Source of the DNA: Mycosarcoma maydis | Lineage: Eukaryota; Basidiomycota; Ustilaginomycetes; Ustilaginales | Reading direction: 5' to 3' | DNA: 64,000 bases | Assembly: GCF_000328475.2 (NCBI RefSeq) | Contig: NC_026484.1 | Coordinates: 62,001 to 126,000, forward strand | Shown here: positions 12,749-23,652 of the stretch, piece by piece | Numbering within the stretch: position 1 is the first letter of the stretch | How the letters are laid out: each line of letters begins with the position of its first letter | Notes under the pieces: generated by a model | What the model was told of the DNA's origin: nothing | Seen by the model: only the letters and a program-made list of their open reading frames with translations | The model's database searches: none | Program-made: the position numbers and the translations under genes

Positions 12749-13798
12749 ATGATCTTGCTCGGCACGGAAAACATCATCATCCGCGATGTCTTGACAGAAA
12801 AGTTCGACAAGTAAGTTGCATAACGCTGACCCAAATACTGGTTGGTACGGGATCGTCAACAATACTGGCGCAAGCAATCGCTGACACCCGCTTCCGACAT
12901 ATACCTTGCTTCCGCTGTACGTGACAGACCCGCCTCGGTCGACCAGACTTTCACAGACTTTGACGGTGTAGCATACCATCTTGAGTCAACCAGCAAGGCA
13001 GGGCCACTCACGCTTTCGATGGACATTCGATGTTGGTCCGAACTTGTACAGGCTGGTGCAATGGAAGTGCTCAAGCGCGAATACAACTCATGGATTCGAG
13101 ACGCAGTGGAGCCGGAGTACAGTGTAACGCTCGAATTCGACTATGCCAAAGTGCCAGCTGCGGGACCGGAACGTGATGCGCTCATCGCCAGCGTCTCGCT
13201 ACTCAAGCGCAATGCTATGGCAGCACCTTTTGAGCGAGCATTTGCGATGCAGAAGCAGCTTGAACAGGAGGCGGAAAGCAATGTGCCTAGCACGGGCACT
13301 GAAATCATGCCCATCAACTACCGTGATGACGAGGCGATCTACGTGATCCCGTCTGCGGATCGTGTCACAGTGGTATTCACCACGACGTTCAAGGAGGAGA
13401 CGGACAAGGTACTTGGCAAAGTGTTCTTGCAAGAGTTCGTGGACGCACGTCGACAACCCTCGATCCAGAATGCACCACAGGTATTGTACTCGAATCGCGA
13501 ACCTCCGCTTGAGGTGCGTAATGTAGCCGGCCTCAACAAGGGCGACGATGTGGGCTATGTTACCTTTGTGCTGTTCCCAAGACACTTTAGCAACGCTGAG
13601 GTGATGGCGAGCACCATCTCGCGTATCCAGCTCTTCCGCGACTATCTACACTACCACATCAAATGTTCCAAGGCCTACATGCACAGCAGGATGCGTCATC
13701 GCGTCGCCGAGTTTCTCAAAGTGCTCAATCGCGCCAAGCCCGAGCTGGCCGAGAAGGAGAGGAAGACGGCCAGTGGTAGGACGTTTCGTCGCGCGTAA
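12749..13798 (+). CDS. ARC35: Arp2/3 complex 34-kDa subunit (ARPC2/Arc35)
   Basis: Structural subunit of the Arp2/3 complex, which nucleates branched actin filaments at cortical patches and endocytic sites. Exon 1 is 12,749-12,810 (first residues MILLGTENIIIRDVL). A 117-nt intron (GTAAGT...GACAG) follows. Exon 2 is 12,928-13,798. The join gives 310 residues, close to the usual ~300. The splice is fixed by the conserved run KPASVDQTFTDFDGVAYHL, which crosses the junction. The C-terminal hallmark FRDYLHYHIKCSKAYMHSRM and FLKVLNRAKPE are present. The protein appears complete. Confidence 0.97.
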
Positions 13799-13952
13799 AC
13801 ACGATGCACGCATTATTTAGACGACTAGCGTCGATGGCGAACAATAATCCATTCACCTCGAGACACCTTGGAATCATCCGATCGTTCAGTGTGTTAGGAC
13901 CGCTGTGAGTTACTGCGCAGCGAGTGCTTGTATGTTTGTGAGTAGCTGGTGT

Positions 13953-14930
13953 CTAGACGATGCAAATACTTTCGCCAGGCGCCAATTGTTTCAAGACGCA
14001 ATGCAGCCTTTTTACAGTGGGCGCTCGAAGCCGCGACACAAGCTGGGTAGCCTGATCCAAAGAGAAGTGCTCCCTTCTGAGAAGATGTCCAACCAGGCCT
14101 TCTGCTTGCTTATGCTCGTCGTGGGTAGCCAGTATGAGATGCGGCTTGAACGCTGGGATCAGTTGTAAGATGTTGGGCAAGCCACACGAGACTACACCGA
14201 TCAAAGGTAGGGTTTGACGGTCGAAGCTGTGGATGAGAATGCGTTTGGCATCCTCGTCGTTTTGTCTGACACTTGCGGTAAGTGAGGTAGGTGTGATTCC
14301 ATGGGGCGAGTATACGATTTGGACGGGTCGGGCTGTATTTTGACACCTAATCAGAATCGCACCGTGCAGTTTTGACCAAGCCGGACTCAATGCCCAATCC
14401 TTAGCCGGCAGATGCTGTACTGATATCCCCTGGGGCAGGACTCGATTCTGATCTGTATCGTGCCCAAAATCAACCGAACAGAGATTGACAACCTTTTCAT
14501 GGTCCACAGCGACTTTGAGCCATCTCAACGCGGCAGACGAATCTGTGGTCGTAAACACCGTAACTCGTCGCAGCACAGCCAATGAAGCATGATCGGCGAG
14601 AGTCTGGGGATGAATGTGATCGGTGAAAGAATGGCTGAAGAGGATCGCATCTACTCGTTCCTCACCTTGGCTTCGATCTCGAAGCCATTCATCGAGGGCT
14701 CCTATCGATGCAAAGGCTGCAGGCTCGGTACGTGTCTGACGAGAAAAGAGCGGCGAACCGTCAGTCTGCGGCGTCGGATGCAGCCATGGATCGAGGATCA
14801 CGTTGTAGAACGTAGCGGTAGCATCCACGCTTGACAAACAGGGCAGACGAAACAGCCACGACGTGTCACCGTTGAGTTTGTGCAATTCAACCGCTGCCAT
14901 CTCGAAGAGCTGCGCCATGCGATATGTCAT
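13953..14930 (-). CDS. Metallo-beta-lactamase-fold protein, degenerate metal site
   Basis: A 325-residue protein without introns. Its order of segments resembles the small fungal family related to the beta-lactamase superfamily: a strand with the Asp of DPWLHP (about 48-53), LFSHSFTDHIHP (about 97-108) where the metal motif HxHxDH would sit, then a long C-terminal half with VVSCGLPN and HLILATHDEHK. The second His of HxHxDH is Phe (H-S-F-T-D-H), so metal binding and hydrolase activity are doubtful. It is convergent with ARPC2 and divergent from the F-box gene. The fold assignment is inference; the substrate is unknown. Confidence 0.72.
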   Translation of the reverse strand: MTYRMAQLFEMAAVELHKLNGDTSWLFRLPCLSSVDATATFYNVILDPWLHPTPQTDGSPLFSRQTRTEPAAFASIGALDEWLRDRSQGEERVDAILFSHSFTDHIHPQTLADHASLAVLRRVTVFTTTDSSAALRWLKVAVDHEKVVNLCSVDFGHDTDQNRVLPQGISVQHLPAKDWALSPAWSKLHGAILIRCQNTARPVQIVYSPHGITPTSLTASVRQNDEDAKRILIHSFDRQTLPLIGVVSCGLPNILQLIPAFKPHLILATHDEHKQAEGLVGHLLRREHFSLDQATQLVSRLRAPTVKRLHCVLKQLAPGESICIV

Positions 14931-15568
14931 TGAGTGCCATACTGTAGCATCTCCATTATTGAATTCGCGTTTTCAGATGTACCAGAGACAGAGCGGGAGC
15001 AAGCGGCGGCGATGGGAGTATGACAGTCGCAGCGATGACCCGAAGGCGACAGACCACGTACGAATATCGACGTGGGACGTGCGTGGTGGAACGTGCGGAA
15101 CACGCCACGTGTGCCGGCAAATGCACTGTTAAATCATAACTACACTTGTGACTCACTCATGACTCGTGACTTGTGGCAGCTGCACACGCCGAGTCGTGCA
15201 CGGTGAGTCGTGAGTTGTGCACAGACGCCATGTTCACGGTTCGGTGTGGAGGCCAAGCTGTACTCAACAGTAAAAGACGCAAGAATCACGAGAGTGCCGC
15301 CACACTCGTGACTGAGCTGAGCCTAGCATTCACGATTGGGCGCGTGACTCGGCTTCACTCAACTGAGTCGCCTTTCTCACATTCCTGTCCGACCACTTGG
15401 CTGGCTTCGCCTCGCCTCGCCTCGCCGCGCCCCAACACCACCATCACCTTGCACCTCTTCATAGTTGGTCAACAGCAAGGCAACGGCCCTTGGATCCTCG
15501 ATTGCGCGGACCGTTACAAGAACAATACTTCTCGTGACCCGATACACCACGCTCAGACACCCTAGTTG
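14931..15568. other. Divergent promoter region with TCGTGA heptamers
   Basis: Shared upstream region of the minus-strand lactamase-fold gene and the plus-strand F-box gene. It carries several TCGTGA-type heptamers in both orientations between about 15,140 and 15,345 and a CCTCGC tandem near 15,410-15,430. Confidence 0.5.
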
Positions 15569-16495
15569 ATGATGTCGAACCTATTGCAAAGCGTGCTCAG
15601 CTCGCGGCTGGCCAACGCAACCCTTGGAGGCGGTTCCAACGATTCTTCTGCCGACAGTCCACCTCAATCCAAGGAAGGCTTGAACGACTGGGAGCAGGTG
15701 GATACCGACGACGAGCTTGTCAACGTGGGATCGGCGCCAGCCACAGCTGCAGGTACACCACTCGAACGCAGTCGGCCAGCGTCTCCAACACGTGCCCACT
15801 CATCGTCTCGCCTAGGTGTAGAGACGGACACGACCGATTTCGAAAGCGACGTCGACAGTAACACTGGATCGTCATCCAAGCAGCTGAGCGCCAGCAAACT
15901 GCGCACCACCACTAGCCACACCAAAAAGCGATGCTCCAAGGCGAGCAAAACCGACCCTCTGCGTGCGTTCACGAGCGAAATCGCTCAGCACATTTTCCTC
16001 CAACTGCCCGTGGAATCGCTCCTGGCCTGCTCTGGCGTCTGCAAACGCTGGCGTCGATCTGCTACGCTCAATTACAGCTGGTATCGCCACTACCAACACA
16101 GTTTTGCCGCCAGTTCACTCGACTCTGCCCTACCCGCCCTTCCCGCCTGGGGAAGCGGAGGAGCGAAATGGACGCGTCGCGAAAGCAAAACCGACTGGAA
16201 GACACAGTATGGCCGTCAGAAACGCATGGAGGCCAAAGATGCAGCGAGGGCAGAATCCTTGCCTGGCTCAGGCACAGCGACGCCCTCGAGAACGCAGAGG
16301 ATGCAGGATGCTGGCATACAGACCACGCACGAGGCGAGGATGCAACAGTGGAAAGAAGAGTCGGATGCGCAATGGACAAAACAGGAAATGCGCGATTACT
16401 ACAAATCCGGCGCCAAGGGCGGCAAGTTTAAGGGCAAGAGGGAAAAAGGCGGTGTCAAGACGGGCGCTGCTGGAGATGGCGGGTTGTGGGAGTAG
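15569..16495 (+). CDS. F-box protein
   Basis: Probable substrate adaptor of an SCF ubiquitin ligase. The 308-residue protein has a Ser/Thr-rich N-terminal 130 residues and an F-box at about 133-173 (TSEIAQHIFLQLPVESLL, then CSGVCKRWRRSA). Two tryptophan-rich segments follow (WTRRESKTDWKTQYGRQ and MQQWKEESDAQWTKQEM), and the tail is basic and Gly/Lys-rich. No WD40, LRR or Kelch repeat is present, so the substrate-binding mode is not apparent. The first true ATG is 15,569, immediately followed by a second ATG. The C-terminal WKxxY-type segment recurs in fungal F-box proteins of unknown target. Confidence 0.88.
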   Translation: MMSNLLQSVLSSRLANATLGGGSNDSSADSPPQSKEGLNDWEQVDTDDELVNVGSAPATAAGTPLERSRPASPTRAHSSSRLGVETDTTDFESDVDSNTGSSSKQLSASKLRTTTSHTKKRCSKASKTDPLRAFTSEIAQHIFLQLPVESLLACSGVCKRWRRSATLNYSWYRHYQHSFAASSLDSALPALPAWGSGGAKWTRRESKTDWKTQYGRQKRMEAKDAARAESLPGSGTATPSRTQRMQDAGIQTTHEARMQQWKEESDAQWTKQEMRDYYKSGAKGGKFKGKREKGGVKTGAAGDGGLWE

Positions 16496-16701
16496 CATGC
16501 ATCTTCTTGTTTTCGCTCGGTTCGTTGGACGTCATGTCGGATGTCCTTTTTTCATCCACGTTTCATCTTACCCTCATCATTTTATTCGCAATGCTGTTTA
16601 TTCTTCCATGCAGTGTCTATCGTAGTCAGCCCGATCGACAGAGTGTTGCGTTTGTGTGCGTTCTGCACGTATCATCAGAGGATGGCAGGATGACGAGCAA
16701 T

Positions 16702-18225
16702 CTAATACACACGCTTGTCCTGGTCCATCTCGTCGTCTGCATTTGGGCCTCCCAGGCTGACGTCGTCCATCTCGCCATCGGCGTCGGCGTCGGCGTCTCC
16801 GTCTTCGTCTGTTTCGCCGAGGGTTTGTATGTGGGTATGTGCGCCTTCTGGGCTGGTGGCAGATGCTGCTGGCTCGTCCGACGTGAGCTGTTCTTGCGAC
16901 TCGCTCGAAGTGATAATCACTTGAGGAGGCGGTGGGACGGTGGTGGCGGAAGATGGTAGTTGGACATCGGCATCTTCGGACGGTGCTGAGGTGGTAATGA
17001 TCGGTGTGGATGAAGACGGCTGTGAATCAGTCAGGCTGAGACCTAGCGCTGAACCAGACACCTCGGGCGCGGCTGCGGCCGAGTCGGCAGCTTGCTCGGT
17101 GGGTGGCGAGACGTCCTCTGCAGCAGGCGGTGCTGGCTGCGTTGCGACTCGGTCATCTACCACCTTTGGTGTAGCCGCATCCTTCTCGAGAGGAGGAGGA
17201 GGTGGGGACACATTAGCGGTGGTGTTGGCTGCAGACTCGGCTGCATTTTGGGTTGGTGCAGTCGTTGACGCTGATGTGGATGCGGATGTGGATGTAACTT
17301 GCTTGCCCAGCACCTGGTCAATGCTCTGCCTGATTGTGCTGGCGTTGGGTGGATCTTGGTCAAGGTAGAAAGCCGAAATGCCGACCATCTTTTTCTGATC
17401 GTGACATGCAAAGATCCAATGCGGCAGCACAGCTGGGATGCTCAACTGCATTGCCTTGCTATACCCTTGGCCTTGCGAGCCCTGTGGCGCGTTGACATCT
17501 CCCGGACTCCTTGGATCGGTGCAGACGTAGTGCGTTGTTTCAATCTGGATGCGGTCGTGCCATTTTGCCTTCATACTGGTGAGCGCCTTCTTAGCTGCTT
17601 GCAGCATCTCGGCATCGTGTACATGACCGAAGCAGACGCTGATTCCGGAGGTGTCGTTGATCGTGTGAGTGCGTGTCTTGATCACGGGCGACGAGAAGGT
17701 ACCGGCAGTGGTCTTGAGTACGAGATGGAAAGTGTACTCTGCATTAACATCCAGACCGGACAACTTGGTAGATGTGTTGTGAAGCGGATTCGGAATAGGT
17801 GCCAGCCTCTGACCGTTTCGATAGATGTCGAGTGACAGCAACGTGGCAGTCGCCAGCGTCAGGCGATCCCATTCCAGTGTTACAGAAGTTTGGGTCACAT
17901 TTCGGAGCCTGAGCGCTGGTGGCTTGGGCGATTGTTGACCGAAAGTGTGGAGAATATCCTCTTGTAGTTGATCGAACTCGTCTTTCTGGCGTCGTTCCTG
18001 CTGGTCATTTCGCAGTACACGGATGTTGACGACGCTACCCGAAGACACACCTGGTGGGAGGAGGAGAGAGGGGAACTCGATCAGGGAAGCCTTGTCACCG
18101 ATGAGGATGGCCATGCCAGCATCAAGCTTGCCGACGGTAAAGGTGAAAGAATCATCCGAACTGTTGGACTGCATCGTGGAATGGATGTAGTTAGGTGCGA
18201 TCTGTCCCACGTAGTGAGCCGACAT
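16702..18225 (-). CDS. CHS5: Exomer scaffold subunit Chs5 (FN3-BRCT)
   Basis: Core of the exomer coat at the trans-Golgi network, which exports cargo such as chitin synthases to the cell surface. In the 507-residue protein the N-terminal oligomerisation segment contains FTVGKLDAGMAILIGDK and IEFPSLLLPPGV (about 29-59). An FN3 domain at about 100-190 contains RLRNVTQTSVTLEWDRL. A BRCT domain at about 190-285 contains the typical HYVCTDPRSPG and LPHWIFACHDQKK. The C-terminal ~200 residues are low-complexity and acidic, ending in an Asp/Glu-rich tail. It shares a 436-bp divergent promoter with CFT2. Confidence 0.95.
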   Translation of the reverse strand: MSAHYVGQIAPNYIHSTMQSNSSDDSFTFTVGKLDAGMAILIGDKASLIEFPSLLLPPGVSSGSVVNIRVLRNDQQERRQKDEFDQLQEDILHTFGQQSPKPPALRLRNVTQTSVTLEWDRLTLATATLLSLDIYRNGQRLAPIPNPLHNTSTKLSGLDVNAEYTFHLVLKTTAGTFSSPVIKTRTHTINDTSGISVCFGHVHDAEMLQAAKKALTSMKAKWHDRIQIETTHYVCTDPRSPGDVNAPQGSQGQGYSKAMQLSIPAVLPHWIFACHDQKKMVGISAFYLDQDPPNASTIRQSIDQVLGKQVTSTSASTSASTTAPTQNAAESAANTTANVSPPPPPLEKDAATPKVVDDRVATQPAPPAAEDVSPPTEQAADSAAAAPEVSGSALGLSLTDSQPSSSTPIITTSAPSEDADVQLPSSATTVPPPPQVIITSSESQEQLTSDEPAASATSPEGAHTHIQTLGETDEDGDADADADGEMDDVSLGGPNADDEMDQDKRVY

Positions 18226-18661
18226 GCCGTTTCAATAGTTGAAAGGAGAGGAGAGGAGAGGATCAGGAGAGCGAGAAAAGGCTGCAATCAGGACGAGAGA
18301 AGAATCGAGTCTGAGCGCAGTTTAGGAGGGTGGAATCGCCAACCCAACACCACACACGACTTGGCCATGTGCACGTTGGCCCACGCGCTTCTTCTGTCGC
18401 CGATCAGCCCGATCCAACCACAAATACACGTGACTCTTGGTCCACGATCCGCCCGCATTCCCGATATTTTGGCTATGCCCAGACGCGCGATGTGCCGAAA
18501 TGAAGAAATCACGATTATTAATTTGTGATTGACAGGATCGGCTGTGCTTCTTTTTGGCGGATCCGAAATACCAAACGGGACTCCGCTTTGGTGGTTCATC
18601 CATCTTTTCTTCCACCTCCCTTCCTCCACTCTGTCGTGTGACGCTTCACCAACGGGCAGGA
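18226..18661. promoter_or_regulatory. Bidirectional promoter of CHS5 and CFT2
   Basis: Only 436 bp separate the divergent start codons of the CHS5 and CFT2 homologs, so both core promoters must lie here. Pyrimidine-rich tracts flank both starts. No specific factor site is assigned. Confidence 0.5.
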
Positions 18662-21600
18662 ATGATCACATTCATCCCGCTCTCGGTACCCTACGCCACT
18701 GCGGCCTCAGCGGCCGCGGAGGTGGAGGGATCTGAAAAGAGCGTGCGAACCAAGCTCGCATCGGATTCAGCATCCTCCGAGGAACAAGAGCATCCACGCG
18801 CACTCGCCTACCTGCTGCAGATGGACGATGTCCGAGTGCTCATCGACTGCGGGTCCACCGAGGACTTTCTTTTCCATGGTACGTCGTCGCAGTCAGACGA
18901 TAGTGCAGACGCTGAGGCGGAATCACAGCCGCAACCTGAATCTTCTTCTATGGCTCAGCAAAGACAAGCTTCCGACCTCGACATCAACCATCTCAAAGCG
19001 GCTCCTCTCGACACACTCCTTCGACAGCTAGCATCCACAATTGATCTTGTTCTGCTCTCGCATTCTTCGCTCGACCACTTGGGCCTCTATGCCTACGCTC
19101 ATGCCAACTTGGGTCTGCGGTGTCAGGTGTACGCTACCATGCCGGTGCAGAGCATGGGCAAGCTCACCGTGCTCGAAGCCATACAAACGTGGAGGAGCGA
19201 GGTCGATATCGAAAAGGAATGCACGTCTGCATCGACACGTCGCTGCCTCGCTACGCCCGACCAAGTGGAAGACGCATTCGAAGAGATCAAGACGGTGCGA
19301 TACATGCAACCCACCCATCTCGAGGGCAAGTGTGCCAGTCTTACGCTCACAGCCTACAACGCAGGGCACTCGCTCGGCGGTGCTGTGTGGAAAATCCGCA
19401 GTCCTACCTCGGGCACCGTCGTCATTGCGCTCGACTGGAACCACAATCGTGAGCGTCATCTCGACGGCACGATCCTGCTCTCGTCTTCTGCAGCTGCGCC
19501 TGGCGCGCCTGGATCCGGAGCAAGCGCTTCGGACGCTGTGCGACGTCCAGATCTTCTCATCACCGAGATCGAGCGTGGGCTGGTCGTAAATACGCGTCGT
19601 AAAGACCGAGACGCAGCTCTGATCGATCTAGTCCACACCACCATTCAAGCGGGTAATTCGCTTCTGTTCCCCGTCGACGCCTCGGCACGTCTGCTCGAAC
19701 TCATGGTGCTGCTCGATCAGCATTGGGCTTATGCTTATCCTCACGCTCGTTTCCCGCTCTGCCTGATCAGCCGTACGGGTAAAGAGGTGATCGAACGGTC
19801 TCGCACCTACATGGAATGGATGACGCGCGAATGGGCGACCAAAGCCAACGAGACGATTGAGGCAGACAAAGATACGTTGCCAGCCAAAATGCAGCAACGC
19901 AACGCTCGCGGCGGCGGTCTTCGCCCAGCTGCTGCTTCTTCGCCCCTCGACTTCAAGTACGTCAAAGTGTTTCCTACTTTGCAAGCAATGGACGAAGCCA
20001 TACCGCAAGATCAAGCCAAAGTCGTTCTCGCCGTTCCACCGTCCATGACTCATGGTCCTTCACGGAAGCTTTTGGCGCGCTTCGCTCAAAATCCCAACGA
20101 CGTCGTGGTGCTCATCTCACGCGGCGAACCCGGTTCGCTCTGTCGTGAGCTGTGGGATGCGTGGAACACGAACCAGTCGAAAGGATTTTCCTGGTCACAG
20201 GGCAAACTCGGACAAGCCGTCGTAGCGAGCAACACGTCGCTTCGGTTTGAGCTGAAAAGTAAAGTTCCGTTGGAAGGCGACGAGCTGCGTGCGCATCGAG
20301 AGGCAGAACAAGCGGAACGCGAGCGTCTGGCGCAACAGAGAGCGTTGCTAGCGCGATCGAGAAGACGGTTGGAGGCGGACGAGGATGATTCTTCCGATTC
20401 GGATTCCGAGGGAGGCGAAGAAGGTGAAAACGAAACTGTCTACGACGTGGCCGGCGGTGCGGATGAACCAGGCGGAGCGATGATTCGCAAACGTCCGTAC
20501 GGGGTAGCCTTCGACGAAGCAACCAATCCTGGTGGAGCATTGTCTGGTGGAGCAGGCGCAAGTGGCGACACGAACCAGCTCTCATTCGACATCTACCTCA
20601 AAGGCAATGCGAGTCGCGCCACTTCATTCTTTGGCTCAAAAGCAGGACAAGAAGGGCCGTTTGGTCTGGGCGTGCGCTACCGTTTATTCCCGGCTATCGA
20701 ACGCAAACGGCGTGTGGATGGGTTTGGCGAGGTGATCGATGTGACACGCTGGCTTTCGAGGCGTCGTGCGCTCGAAGCTGCCGAATCCGCAGCTGCTGAT
20801 CCTCTCTCGGAATCGGCAACGCTCACCGCCGAAGCCAAACGCAAACAGCTTGCTGCTCAGGAAGAAGCACGTGCGGCTGCGGTTCCTTGCAAGTTCATCA
20901 CGCAACTCGTCTCGGTACAGCTCAACTGCAAGGTCGCCTTTATCGAAATGTGCGGCTTGAACGACGGACGCGCGTTGAAAACGCTGATCCCGCAACTGCA
21001 CCCACGCCGGCTGATCATGGTCAATGGTGATCGCGAGACCAACGCCGACATGCTCGATGTGCTGGATGCGATCAAGTCGCTCACTCGCGACATTTCGGCA
21101 CCACGTTGGTTAGAGAGTGTGCAGATTGGTCAGGTGACGAATTCGTACACGGTACAGTTGGGTGAGGGACTGTTGTCAAGGTTGGAATTGAGCAGGTTTG
21201 AGGAGTTTGAAGTGGCACATGTGCGCGCGTTGGTTCGAAGGGGGATGGGTGATGCAGAGATGGGTGGCGTGGCGATGTTGGAGACCGAAGAGGATGTGGC
21301 TGCTGCGACCGCAGCTGCGGCCGAGCAAGCAGAGCGAGAGGATACGGCCAAGCAAAATGTGCTGGATGAGTTGGCTTTGTCTGGGATTATGAGAAGCGTT
21401 GCTTCGCAGACCATCCGAGCTTCGCGCTTCGGTGCTTCGAGTAGCGTCGATTGCGCGCACTCACCAGTGCAGGGAACGCTGTTCATCGGAGACCTCAAGC
21501 TGTCAACGCTCAAAGCGCTCCTCTCGTCTTCGCCGTACCGTTTACCTGCCGACTTTGCCGGTGAAGGTATGCTTGTCTGTGCTCCAGCCACCATGACCGC

Positions 21601-21760
21601 TCCAGACGCTGTCAGCGTGTCCAAAAGGGGCAAAGGCAGGATTGTCATAGAGGGCAACGTCACCAGAAACTTCACATCGGTCAGAAACGCTGTTTATGGC
21701 TTGCACGCTCGCGTCGCCGGTGGCGTCTCGCTTGCGCACCAAACGCATGAGCAGCACTGA
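18662..21760 (+). CDS. CFT2: Cleavage and polyadenylation factor CPSF100/Cft2
   Basis: Non-catalytic metallo-beta-lactamase/beta-CASP subunit of the pre-mRNA 3'-end cleavage and polyadenylation complex. The start at 18,662 (MITFIPLSVPYA) is chosen because it matches the family N-terminus; an upstream in-frame ATG at 18,554 would add 36 unrelated residues. The 1032-residue protein contains LAYLLQMDDVRVLIDCG, then LLSHSSLDHLGLYAYAH, where the middle His of HxHxDH is Ser, as expected for the inactive CPSF100 branch. NAGHSLGG, VIALDWNHNRERHL and the beta-CASP and C-terminal RNA-processing regions follow. An acidic Asp/Ser/Glu insertion sits at about 600-625. CPSF100 proteins are usually 720-850 residues; the extra length comes from inserted disordered segments. 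Confidence 0.96.
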   Translation: MITFIPLSVPYATAASAAAEVEGSEKSVRTKLASDSASSEEQEHPRALAYLLQMDDVRVLIDCGSTEDFLFHGTSSQSDDSADAEAESQPQPESSSMAQQRQASDLDINHLKAAPLDTLLRQLASTIDLVLLSHSSLDHLGLYAYAHANLGLRCQVYATMPVQSMGKLTVLEAIQTWRSEVDIEKECTSASTRRCLATPDQVEDAFEEIKTVRYMQPTHLEGKCASLTLTAYNAGHSLGGAVWKIRSPTSGTVVIALDWNHNRERHLDGTILLSSSAAAPGAPGSGASASDAVRRPDLLITEIERGLVVNTRRKDRDAALIDLVHTTIQAGNSLLFPVDASARLLELMVLLDQHWAYAYPHARFPLCLISRTGKEVIERSRTYMEWMTREWATKANETIEADKDTLPAKMQQRNARGGGLRPAAASSPLDFKYVKVFPTLQAMDEAIPQDQAKVVLAVPPSMTHGPSRKLLARFAQNPNDVVVLISRGEPGSLCRELWDAWNTNQSKGFSWSQGKLGQAVVASNTSLRFELKSKVPLEGDELRAHREAEQAERERLAQQRALLARSRRRLEADEDDSSDSDSEGGEEGENETVYDVAGGADEPGGAMIRKRPYGVAFDEATNPGGALSGGAGASGDTNQLSFDIYLKGNASRATSFFGSKAGQEGPFGLGVRYRLFPAIERKRRVDGFGEVIDVTRWLSRRRALEAAESAAADPLSESATLTAEAKRKQLAAQEEARAAAVPCKFITQLVSVQLNCKVAFIEMCGLNDGRALKTLIPQLHPRRLIMVNGDRETNADMLDVLDAIKSLTRDISAPRWLESVQIGQVTNSYTVQLGEGLLSRLELSRFEEFEVAHVRALVRRGMGDAEMGGVAMLETEEDVAAATAAAAEQAEREDTAKQNVLDELALSGIMRSVASQTIRASRFGASSSVDCAHSPVQGTLFIGDLKLSTLKALLSSSPYRLPADFAGEGMLVCAPATMTAPDAVSVSKRGKGRIVIEGNVTRNFTSVRNAVYGLHARVAGGVSLAHQTHEQH

Positions 21761-22115
21761 TCATCGCACTGCGTCAAGGCTCGGGGCTCAAACATCCTGT
21801 TATCACTCACAATCACGAATGCATGCAATCTGGCACCTCGATCGTGAATCGCTCTTAAACGGGATGCGACGCTCCGATGCGCGTGTGGAATTGCGCGCGA
21901 TCCGCGAGCCCCGGTAGCGGTGAATGAGAGTTGGCACGCTTCTCAGTGACACATGGACAGGTGTGCGCAAGTGCGTGGAACGTGGCACACGATGGTCAAG
22001 CAAGTGCACATGCGGTTGTGGTACACATAATGCGGACACGTGGTGTAAAAACGTAGCCACATGCATACCGGCGTTAAGGGGGATACAAGGCGTCGTGAGG
22101 TGAAGGTCGGACGAG
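21761..22115. other. Convergent spacer CFT2/aquaporin
   Basis: Tail-to-tail spacer of 355 bp. It probably contains both 3' UTRs. Nothing else is seen. Confidence 0.4.
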
Positions 22116-23652
22116 TCAAGCGAGGTTGTTGTGGACGGTAGCGGGGCCAAGGTTGGCTGCGGCCTTTTGATTCTGTGTGGGCATTTTTGTTCGAGCCGCA
22201 GTCAAGGCGGGTTTGGAAGGGTCGATGTTGACGAGGGCTTGGATTTCGGCTTCGGCTGGTGGAGCCACTTGGCTGACGAACGAGAACTCGGAAGCAGCCA
22301 TAGTCTCGAGGACACCAACCACATTTCCGTACGTGTCCTTGAAGACCTGTTTGGTGTCGTCTGAATCTTGACCTATATTGGCGGATTCGTACTGCAAGTA
22401 CTTGAGCAGCATGTAGAAGCCCGATGTGACGATCGCCGCCGAGTACGGAGCGATCCAGTAGATCCAGTCGTATTGTTGAAATGTGGCGAGCACCGTATTC
22501 GGTCCCAGCGTACGCGCAGGGTTGAGCGAGCCTCCGGTGTAGTTGGTGCCAGCCAATTCGGCCAAGAAGAGAGCAAGGCCGATGCCGACAGGCGCAAGGA
22601 ACGTGCCTCGGTGCTTCTCGGCGGCAAGCAAGAAGATCGCCAGGATCAGCTGGCTCGTCAAGAAAAATTCAAACAAGAATCCTTGCACGACGCTCGTACC
22701 GTTGGCCAGCGTAGTTCGCGCGTTGAGACGGCCAGGTAGCAGGCCGTCAGCAAGCGCAGCAGCGGCGATACCACCAGCGAATTGGGCGATGGTCAAGTGA
22801 ACCAGCTGGAGCTTTCCCAAAGTTCCCGTCAAAAACAACGCCAGGGTAACCGCCGGATTGAAGAGGCCACCAGAAACACGGTAGAACGTCCAAGCGTTGA
22901 CCGCGAGGGAGAAGCCGAAGCCGAGCGAGGAAAACAACAACGCCGACGTGTCCACCGGTGCGTTCTGCGCGAGCGACGTAGCCTCACTATCTCTCTGCGT
23001 GGCAGCTTGAGCGTTGGATGCCTGGCTGGCAATGATGAACGAGAACAAGAGGAACAAAACCGTACCGATAAACTCGGAGACGAACGCAATCACATTATTT
23101 TTGAGCACGAGCCGACGTCGAAGTGCAGCGCGGTAGTGATGTCGATGTTTGTGCTCGGTTTGGTCGACCTGCATGAACGATGGCAGCTGCTCTTCGATCA
23201 TGCTGCTCTCGCGCCGTTCGAGCATAGTGGGCTGCTCCTGCGTGCGGTCGCCGAGCGAAAACATGGATGGCTGTGCTACCATCTCACGCACATTGCTATC
23301 TCCGCTTGGCACCGGAGCGCCAGTGCGAGCCAGTGCGAGACCCGACTGGTGCTCTTCGCGCTTGCGTGCGCCATGAACTAAAGTAGTGTCTGTGCAACCG
23401 CGATCAGCTTGACACATGTGCGTCGGTTGCTTGCCTCCTACATTGTAGACGCCGCTGCCAGCAGCAGGAGGCTTGGGATTCGCTGTGAATGTCAGCCGTT
23501 GCAAATAGGTGAAAGATCGATCATCAGTCTTGAGACCTGTACCGCGTTGCCCGCCACTCCAATGAACTCTCTCTGCCACTCGCGAATGCAGAAGCGTACT
23601 CACTCATGTTGGTGGTGCGAGAAAGCTGCTGTGGCTTTTGGATGGTGGTCAT
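22116..23652 (-). CDS. Aquaporin (MIP-family channel)
   Basis: Membrane channel for water or small solutes. Exon 1 (23,652-23,604, MTTIQKPQQLSRTTNM) joins exon 2 (23,482-22,116) across a 121-nt intron (GTGAGT...TTCACAG), giving 471 residues in frame. A long hydrophilic N-terminus (about 1-140) precedes six membrane segments. Both NPA loops are intact: LFNPAVTLAL (about 224-233) and GGSLNPARTLGP (about 333-344), the latter with the selectivity-filter Arg after NPA. Spacing and the single-residue signatures fit orthodox fungal aquaporins rather than the longer aquaglyceroporins, but transport specificity cannot be read with confidence. Confidence 0.94.

Noticed and set aside
16702..17400. Long antisense frames opposite the CHS5 low-complexity tail
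   Set aside because: They mirror the codon-biased Ala/Ser/Asp-rich coding strand and carry no independent evidence.
18554..18661. Upstream in-frame ATG extending CFT2 by 36 residues
   Set aside because: The family N-terminus matches the start at 18,662; the extra residues are unrelated and lie in the short divergent promoter.
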